Assembly (NCBI GenBank): GCA_900554515.1
Contig: USHN01000004.1
Span: forward strand, 1 to 64,000
DNA: 64,000 nucleotides
Direction: 5' to 3'
From: an uncultured Acidaminococcus sp.
GTDB taxonomy: Bacteria > Bacillota > Negativicutes > Acidaminococcales > Acidaminococcaceae
Shown here: positions 58,671 to 64,000 of the stretch, in pieces
How the letters are laid out: every line of letters starts with the position of its first letter
Position numbering within the stretch: the stretch's first letter is position 1
Translations under genes and position numbers: made by a program
The notes under the pieces: model-generated
Databases searched by the model: none
What the model was told of the DNA's origin: nothing
The model's input: the letters and a program-made list of their open reading frames with translations, nothing else

Positions 58671-59363
58671 GACAGCACCTTCTTTTTCAAATGCTTCCGG
58701 AGCAGCAGTAAGGCACCCAGCATGCACACCATGGCAGGAATCATAAAATTACTGCTGCCAAAAACGAGCAGGCTGCCCAGGCTGCTGACGGCACCTACCA
58801 TGGCAGGGAGGGGCGTCTTTTCTTTTTTGAACTGCTCCCAGAAAATCACCGCAAACATGGCGGTCATGACGAAAGAAAGCCCCTTGGTATTAAAGTGAAG
58901 CCAGCTGCCCAAAATGCCGCCCATGGCTGCCCCGCTGACCCAGTACAGATAATCCAGAAAAGAAATCCACAGCATGAACCAGCCCCGGTCCACATCGGGC
59001 GGGGGTTCCGTGGTGTATTCCAAAGAAAAAGTCTCATCGCACAGGAAAAAGATTAATAACGGCTTTTTCCAGCCCATCCCTTTGAACCGATCTAAAAGGG
59101 CGATGCCGTAGAATAGATGCCGTGCCTGGATTAATAACGCCATGATAAAGGTCTGCAGCGGTGCAAAAGGTGCCAGCAGCATGGATACAGCTACAAATTC
59201 CAGGCTGCCGCCAAAAATGGTCATAGCCATTAAAAACGAACGGGTACCAGAAAGAAAACCCTTCGCTGTGCATCAGCATCCCATAGGCAAAGGCCAGAAA
59301 CCAGAAACCGGCGAAGATGGGAAGCGTGTGAGGAAAGGCCGCTAAAAATGCTTTGCGTATCAT
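58667..59363 (-). pseudogene. AzlC-type branched-chain amino acid exporter, frameshifted
   Basis: ATG 59363 (AAGGA 7 bases upstream) starts MIRKAFLAAFPHTLPIFAGF and runs to FWYPFVF. The rest of AzlC (AMTIFGGSLEFVAVSMLLAP to the C-terminus) is in another frame from about 59230. Removing one base of the five-A run at 59232-59236 (T5 on the coding strand) would join them into about 231 residues. It lies 12 bases after the M20 gene, so all three form an operon. Confidence 0.8.
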
Positions 59364-59372
59364 AGGCCGTCC

Positions 59373-60629
59373 TTAGATATTCCGACGGGACAGCTGCTCC
59401 ACCGGTTCCGGATTGGGGGTAAAGCGGGGCGTAAAGTTGGTATTTAAAAAGCGGAGGGCATAGGCCACGCCCATGGCGGCACCGTACAACAGCCCGTTTT
59501 CATCCATATCAAATTCCGGGGTGTGGTGGTTGGCGCCGCAGCCTGTTGCTGCATTGGCAATGCCGGTAAAGGCCAAAACCCCGGGCCATAATTGCAGCAT
59601 GAGAGCAAAGGATTCGGATGCCATCCAGGGCGCCGGGGTGATGAGGGCTTCCGGGGAGAGGGCTTCTGCCACCGCCTTTTGCCCCAGGGCCGCACACTCC
59701 GGATTGTTCTGCACTTCGTACAGCGCTTCCGGCATGTGGAGAATTTCCGCCTGACATTGGTAGGTATCCGCCGTATTTTTGAGGGTTTTCTTCAAAAATT
59801 CTTCAAAAGGGTGCCCGGCCTTTTCGTAGCTAAAAAAACGGGCCGTTCCGCCAAAATCCAGCGTGCCGGGGATGACATTGTATTTTTCCCCGGCTTTTAC
59901 GTACCCCAGGGAAACAGTGAGGCAGGAAAAGGGATCCACTTCCCGCATGCGGAATGCGTTTAATTGCTGGTACAAATCGGTGAAGCAGTCCATGGGATTA
60001 TTGGCCAGGTCCGGACGGGCGCCGTGGCCAAATTTTCCCTTGAGCCGCACTTCAAAGCCCAGTCCCCCTGCCATGGCGGCGCCGGGGAGAATGGCCACCT
60101 TGCCGGCGGGGATATCCCAGCGCACATGGGTGGCGTAGCAGCCATCAATGGCAAAGCCTAACTCTTTCGCCAGATAGGGCAGGAGATTTTGGATGTCTCC
60201 GCTTTCTTCCTCTCCCCGTTCAAAACAGAGCAGAATTTTTCCTTTAAAGGCGTCTTTGTGGGCCTGGAAAATCCGGGCCACCGTCAGCAGCATGGCCATA
60301 TGCCCGTCGTGGCCGCAGGCGTGGGAGTAGCCCGGTCGTTTGGAGACGCAGCATTTTTCCTGTTTCAGGTTCTGCGGGTTTTCCGCAATGGGGAGCCCAT
60401 CCGTATCCGCCCGCATTAAAAGGGCTTTCCCCGGTTTGCCGCTGTCGATGATGCCCAAAAGGCCCCCGTCTTTTACATTGATGGTGGGGATGCCCAGTTG
60501 TTTTAAATCGTTTTCCAAAAATGCAATGGTATCCACTTCCTGATTGCTGGGCTCCGGGTTTTCATGAAAATGCCGGCGCAGCCGCACGGTCTCGGGAAAT
60601 AGTTCTTCGGCACATTGTAAAATATCCAT
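59373..60629 (-). CDS. M20-family amidohydrolase (aminoacylase/carboxypeptidase type)
   Basis: 418 residues from ATG 60629. The metal site of the M20D group is present: the cysteine in SHACGHDGH (103-110), the catalytic glutamates in ERGEEESGD, and a late histidine in GANHHTPEF. The central dimerisation domain follows GLGFEVRLKGKFGHGARP. Such enzymes cleave N-acyl amino acids, indole-acetyl conjugates or aminobenzoyl-glutamate. The pairing with azlCD suggests hydrolysis of an acylated amino acid and export of a product. Confidence 0.88.
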   Translation of the reverse strand: MDILQCAEELFPETVRLRRHFHENPEPSNQEVDTIAFLENDLKQLGIPTINVKDGGLLGIIDSGKPGKALLMRADTDGLPIAENPQNLKQEKCCVSKRPGYSHACGHDGHMAMLLTVARIFQAHKDAFKGKILLCFERGEEESGDIQNLLPYLAKELGFAIDGCYATHVRWDIPAGKVAILPGAAMAGGLGFEVRLKGKFGHGARPDLANNPMDCFTDLYQQLNAFRMREVDPFSCLTVSLGYVKAGEKYNVIPGTLDFGGTARFFSYEKAGHPFEEFLKKTLKNTADTYQCQAEILHMPEALYEVQNNPECAALGQKAVAEALSPEALITPAPWMASESFALMLQLWPGVLAFTGIANAATGCGANHHTPEFDMDENGLLYGAAMGVAYALRFLNTNFTPRFTPNPEPVEQLSRRNI

Positions 60630-60654
60630 TACGCTTGCCTGGTCCTTTCTTTTT

Positions 60655-60670
60655 GTGTGCACACAGTATA
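60655..60670 (-). promoter_or_regulatory. Extended -10 and palindrome at the M20 promoter
   Basis: On the minus strand TGC-TATACT (-10 at 60670-60665) is followed directly by the perfect palindrome TGTGTGCACACA (60655-60666). A regulator bound there would block the start of transcription. No -35 is evident. Confidence 0.45.
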
Positions 60671-60819
60671 GCATACTTTTACAGTGGGAATCTATGTATT
60701 GCCGGGAAAAAATAAAAAATTGCCAGGGTGAGTCTTGGCAGTGCCATGGCGAAATGTTCATTTGCTAAGAAGCAGGGAAATAGCATATAATAAAAAGGCA
60801 AAACAAAGGAGGATCATCC

Positions 60820-61683
60820 ATGGGCGGACATGTAATCGGATTATTGCACACCATCATCTGGCTGGATGTGTTGGACATCCTGGTGGTGGCGTTTTTCTTA
60901 AATAAATTGTACCAGATGCTGAAAAATACCCGGGCAGCGTCCCTAGTGAAGGGCCTTCTGATGCTGGTGGCCATCACTTTTATCAGTAAATGGCTGAATT
61001 TGTACGTGATCAACTGGCTGCTGGAAAAATTTATGACCATGCTGATGTTTGCCCTGCCGGTGGTGTTCCAGCCGGAACTGCGCCGTGCATTGGAGCAGAT
61101 CGGGCGGGGAAAACTCTTCCGCCGCAGTACGGTGCTAAACGAGATTCAGGTGGAAACCATGCTGGAAGCGGTGGCTACCACGGCGGATGATCTCAGCCGA
61201 CGGAAAATCGGGGCGCTGATTGTGTTTGAGCGGGAAACGGGACTGGGGGATTATATCGAGACCGGGATTCCCATTGACGGCCTGATTTCCACGGCGCTGT
61301 TTGAAAATATTTTTATTCCCAATACGCCCCTTCACGACGGGGCTGTGATTATCCGGGGGGACCGGATTGCGGCTGCCAGCTGTTTATTGCCGCTGACGGA
61401 AGCAAGGAACCTTTCCCAGGAACTGGGTACCCGGCACCGGGCGGCTATCGGCCTTTCGGAGCAGACGGATGCCTTGATTCTGGTAGTAAGCGAAGAAACC
61501 GGCGCCATTTCCCTGGCACGGGGCGGCGGCTTGCAGCGCTATCTGACCCATCAGGACGTAAAAGATCTGCTGCGGCCCACCATGGTGCAGCCCATCCTGA
61601 ACTGGAAGGACCGGATTAAGGCCAAATTCAGCCATCTTCGCGGCAAAGACCGGGAAGATGACAAAGGAGGCGGCAAGGCATGA
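60820..61683 (+). CDS. cdaA: Diadenylate cyclase CdaA
   Basis: 287 residues. Three N-terminal membrane helices are followed by the DisA_N domain with its two signatures: D173-G174-A175 in LHDGAVII and R205-H206-R207 in GTRHRAAIG. It makes cyclic di-AMP from two ATP at the inner membrane, controlling potassium and osmotic balance. AAAGGAGGA precedes ATG. Its stop overlaps the start of cdaR (ATGA), as in Bacillus and other Firmicutes. Confidence 0.96.
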   Translation: MGGHVIGLLHTIIWLDVLDILVVAFFLNKLYQMLKNTRAASLVKGLLMLVAITFISKWLNLYVINWLLEKFMTMLMFALPVVFQPELRRALEQIGRGKLFRRSTVLNEIQVETMLEAVATTADDLSRRKIGALIVFERETGLGDYIETGIPIDGLISTALFENIFIPNTPLHDGAVIIRGDRIAAASCLLPLTEARNLSQELGTRHRAAIGLSEQTDALILVVSEETGAISLARGGGLQRYLTHQDVKDLLRPTMVQPILNWKDRIKAKFSHLRGKDREDDKGGGKA

Positions 61684-62654
61684 ACCAATACAATAAAGAC
61701 AAAACGGGACAGACCCGGCTCTCCTATTGGATGACGTGGCTGATGTGCGTATTGTGTGCGCTGGTGCTGTGGGTCTATGTGATGAATGAACAAAACCCCA
61801 TTACTACCAAGATCTTCCGGGTGCCCTTAAAGGCGGAAAACCTGGCGGAAGATATGGTGGTAAAGGATATGCCGGAAACCGTGAATGTAAAAATCAGCGG
61901 AACCCGTTCCCAGATCGCCGCCCTGCGGGAAGGGGATATCCAGGCATATGTGGATTTTTCCGATGCACCCAAGGGGCAGAATGGCTACAACGTCCAGGCC
62001 CGGACCCGGATGGGGGAAGTGGCGGAAATTTCTCCCAGCGTGCTCCAGCTGGAAACGGATGCCTTGACGGAAAAAACCTTTACAGTGGAGCCTAGGATTG
62101 TGGGGGTGCCCAACAGCGGCATTACCGTGAGCCAAATGGCGCTCTCGCCCAATCAGGTGACGGTGAAGGGAGCCAGTTCCCGGATCGCCCAGGTGGACAA
62201 GGTGATTGTCATGGTGGATATCAGCAACCAGGACAAGAATTTCACCGCCGAAGCCACTACGGTAGCGGTGGACCGCACGGGACGGGAAATGTATGATGTG
62301 AAAGTGGAGCCAACCAAAGTCACGGCTACGGTGACCGTGGTGCGGCAGCTGGGGACCAACAATTTCCCGGTAAAAGCGGACATGAGCGGGACCTTGCCGG
62401 CCGGGATGGAAATCGCCAGCGTGAAGATTACGCCTTCCACGGTGCGGCTCACGGCCGAACCGAAAGTGCTGGGCGGCATCAAGGAAATTCTCACGGCACC
62501 CATTGTGCTGGATAATATCACCAGCGACGTGCAGCTGAAGATGCCACTGCAGATTCCGGACCAGGTGCTGGCCGATGAACACAGCGTACTGGTGGATATT
62601 ACGTTAAAGAAAACGCAGGAGGCGGGAAACCGTAATGCAGGTACAAGTCAATAA
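61680..62654 (+). CDS. cdaR: CdaA regulatory protein CdaR (YbbR domains)
   Basis: 324 residues. One N-terminal membrane helix (about 15-36) is followed by three or so YbbR repeats on the outer face (NVKISGTRSQIAALREGDI, TVEPRIVGVPNSGITV, QVTVKGASSRIAQVDKVIV and so on). It binds and modulates CdaA. In many Firmicutes glmM follows; here an FAD dehydrogenase gene overlaps the last 20 bases. Confidence 0.93.
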   Translation: MNQYNKDKTGQTRLSYWMTWLMCVLCALVLWVYVMNEQNPITTKIFRVPLKAENLAEDMVVKDMPETVNVKISGTRSQIAALREGDIQAYVDFSDAPKGQNGYNVQARTRMGEVAEISPSVLQLETDALTEKTFTVEPRIVGVPNSGITVSQMALSPNQVTVKGASSRIAQVDKVIVMVDISNQDKNFTAEATTVAVDRTGREMYDVKVEPTKVTATVTVVRQLGTNNFPVKADMSGTLPAGMEIASVKITPSTVRLTAEPKVLGGIKEILTAPIVLDNITSDVQLKMPLQIPDQVLADEHSVLVDITLKKTQEAGNRNAGTSQ

Positions 62655-64000
62655 TTTGCGGGTGGGGCTGGATAGTACCCACTCTTTGCAGGAACTGGTG
62701 AGCCACAAATTCCGTGTGCCCCTGCAGGCCATTCGTTCCCTGCAGGTACTGCGGAAAGCCATCGATGCCCGGCATAAAAACAATATCTGTTTCGTGTACC
62801 ATTTGCGGGTGGACTTTGACCTGGCACCGAAGGCCATGGAAAAACTGCTCCAGCATCCCCAGGTGCGGCCCTTTGCAGAGGAAAAAGAACCGGAACTGGT
62901 TCCGGGAACGGAAAAACTCTTGGGACGCCCGGTGGTGATTGGCCTTGGGCCGGCAGGTCTTATGGCGGCACTGGAACTTGCCTGCCACGGCTATGCACCG
63001 CTGGTGGTGGAGCGTGGCCGGGATCTGGCACGCCGCATCAAGGACGTGGAAACTTTTTGGAAAACCGGGAAGCTGGATCCGGTGAGCAATGTGCAGTTTG
63101 GCGCCGGGGGTGCGGGCACCTTTTCTGATGGGAAACTGACCACCCGGGTGAATGATCCCATTCTGGGGCATATCCTCCGGACGTTTGTACAAGCAGGGGC
63201 ACCGGAAGAAATTTTAATCGAACAAAAACCCCATGTGGGCACGGATAAACTGCGTCTACTGGTGACGGGGCTCATTCATGAAATCAAAAATCAGGGCGGC
63301 ACCATCCGCTATGAAACCCAGGTGACGGATTTTCGGGTGGAAGCAGGCAAAGGTCTTACGGCGGTGGAGCTGAACTATAAGGAGTGGGTGCCCACCAATG
63401 CGGTGATTCTCGCCTGCGGGCATTCCGCCCGGGATACCTATGCGACCCTGCTGAAACGCAAAATCCACATGGAAGCCAAATCCTTTGCCATCGGGGTGCG
63501 GGTGGAACACAAACAGGAACTGATTAACCAGGCCCAGTATGGAAAATTTGCCCGCCATCCCAAACTAGGAGCCGCCGATTATACTCTGATTCACCATGAC
63601 GAAAAAACGGGCCGCACGGTGTATTCTTTCTGCATGTGCCCCGGAGGGCAGGTGGTAGCCTCTGCGTCTGAAGCAGGGGGCCTTGTGGTAAACGGGATGA
63701 GCCCCTTCTGCCGGGATACGGGCCTTGCCAACAGCGCCCTGGTGGTGAATGTGACGCCGGAAGATTTTCCGGAAGGGCCCTTAGGCGGCATGGAATTTCA
63801 GCGGAAGTATGAGAAACTGGCGTATAATATCAGCAAGGATTACCGGGCCCCGGCCCAAACAACGAAAAGTTTCCTCCATCATCTGGCGCCGGATCTGCAG
63901 GTGAATTTTCGTCCCAGTTACCGGCCGGGTCTTGTGGCAGCGGATTTACATAAAATTTTGCCAGGTTTTGTCAGCGAGGCTTTGGAACACGGACTAGATG
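62635..64000 (+). CDS. NAD(P)/FAD-dependent dehydrogenase (COG2509 type), 3' end outside the window
   Basis: At least 455 residues from ATG 62635 (GCAGGAGGCGG upstream). A small N-terminal domain (VNNLRVGLDSTHSLQELVSH) is followed by the FAD-binding motif VVIGLGPAGLMAALELA and by QFGAGGAGTFSDGKLTTRVND, a hallmark of this uncharacterised flavoprotein family. Substrate unknown. It overlaps cdaR by 20 bases, so it is translated from the same message. The frame is open to the window edge. Confidence 0.85.
   Translation, partial: MQVQVNNLRVGLDSTHSLQELVSHKFRVPLQAIRSLQVLRKAIDARHKNNICFVYHLRVDFDLAPKAMEKLLQHPQVRPFAEEKEPELVPGTEKLLGRPVVIGLGPAGLMAALELACHGYAPLVVERGRDLARRIKDVETFWKTGKLDPVSNVQFGAGGAGTFSDGKLTTRVNDPILGHILRTFVQAGAPEEILIEQKPHVGTDKLRLLVTGLIHEIKNQGGTIRYETQVTDFRVEAGKGLTAVELNYKEWVPTNAVILACGHSARDTYATLLKRKIHMEAKSFAIGVRVEHKQELINQAQYGKFARHPKLGAADYTLIHHDEKTGRTVYSFCMCPGGQVVASASEAGGLVVNGMSPFCRDTGLANSALVVNVTPEDFPEGPLGGMEFQRKYEKLAYNISKDYRAPAQTTKSFLHHLAPDLQVNFRPSYRPGLVAADLHKILPGFVSEALEHGLD

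Overview
The window looks like a chromosome segment of a diderm Firmicute (class Negativicutes), most likely Acidaminococcaceae. The reasons are two porins with N-terminal SLH domains (OmpM type, which tether the outer membrane to peptidoglycan), two YadA-type trimeric autotransporters and a pilus secretin, all implying an outer membrane, next to Firmicute-type genes (cdaA-cdaR, ccpN-ppsR, dnaG-rpoD, tig-clpP-clpX-lon-engB). The genus is inferred, not proven.

Layout. 1-8.5 kb: tRNA-Cys (partial), tRNA-Leu, uracil permease, guaA, then a sugar/envelope operon (UDP-glucose dehydrogenase, a membrane sulfatase/LtaS-fold protein, a UDP-glucuronate-epimerase-like enzyme, a nitrilase-family hydrolase). 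8.6-16.8 kb: a LacI-type regulator divergent from a six-gene catabolic operon: a carboxyltransferase-fold (HMGL-like) enzyme, an AhpD-fold protein without cysteines, a degenerate aconitase large subunit fused to a small subunit, an intact large subunit, a 2-hydroxycarboxylate (CitS-type) transporter and an LDH/MDH-family dehydrogenase. Matching 14-bp operators sit at both promoters. Two of these enzymes have substituted active-site residues, so this is the best candidate here for an undescribed pathway; citrate or aconitate is my leading substrate guess. 16.9-26.9 kb: an alanine/glycine:Na+ symporter, then the proteostasis block tig, clpP, clpX, lon, engB, followed by hisD and a Nudix gene. 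26.8-30 kb: an incomplete type IV pilus/type II secretion set (secretin, PilP/GspC-like protein, GspE/PilB-like ATPase).

30-36 kb is the accessory region: two trimeric autotransporter genes, each with an 8-G tract in the signal-peptide region. The first is clearly out of frame and the second probably is. Between them lie the 5' end of a group II intron placed just after a terminator and a broken Tn916-type integrase. A DinJ-YafQ toxin-antitoxin pair and an LMW-phosphatase/HD fusion follow. 38-39.3 kb holds a frameshifted CytX-type permease.

39.3-48.4 kb: tRNA-Glu, an orphan FecCD permease, ppsA with its two regulators (ccpN-like, ppsR), dnaG, rpoD and a CAU tRNA. 48.4-53.2 kb: an EamA transporter and a TetR-YfcC-PepD peptide/amino-acid operon. 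53.3-58.3 kb: a DUF3084 protein with a RuvC-like partner, and the two SLH porins, which share a 5' leader element. 58.3-60.6 kb (minus strand): an M20 amidohydrolase with azlC and azlD, both frameshifted. 60.8-64 kb: cdaA-cdaR (c-di-AMP) and a truncated FAD dehydrogenase.

At least four reading frames are broken by single bases in homopolymers (cytX, azlC, azlD, first adhesin), and the second adhesin probably is too. For the G8 tracts phase variation is the natural reading; for the others decay and base-calling error cannot be separated from sequence alone. All function calls come from reading the sequence; no database search was run.
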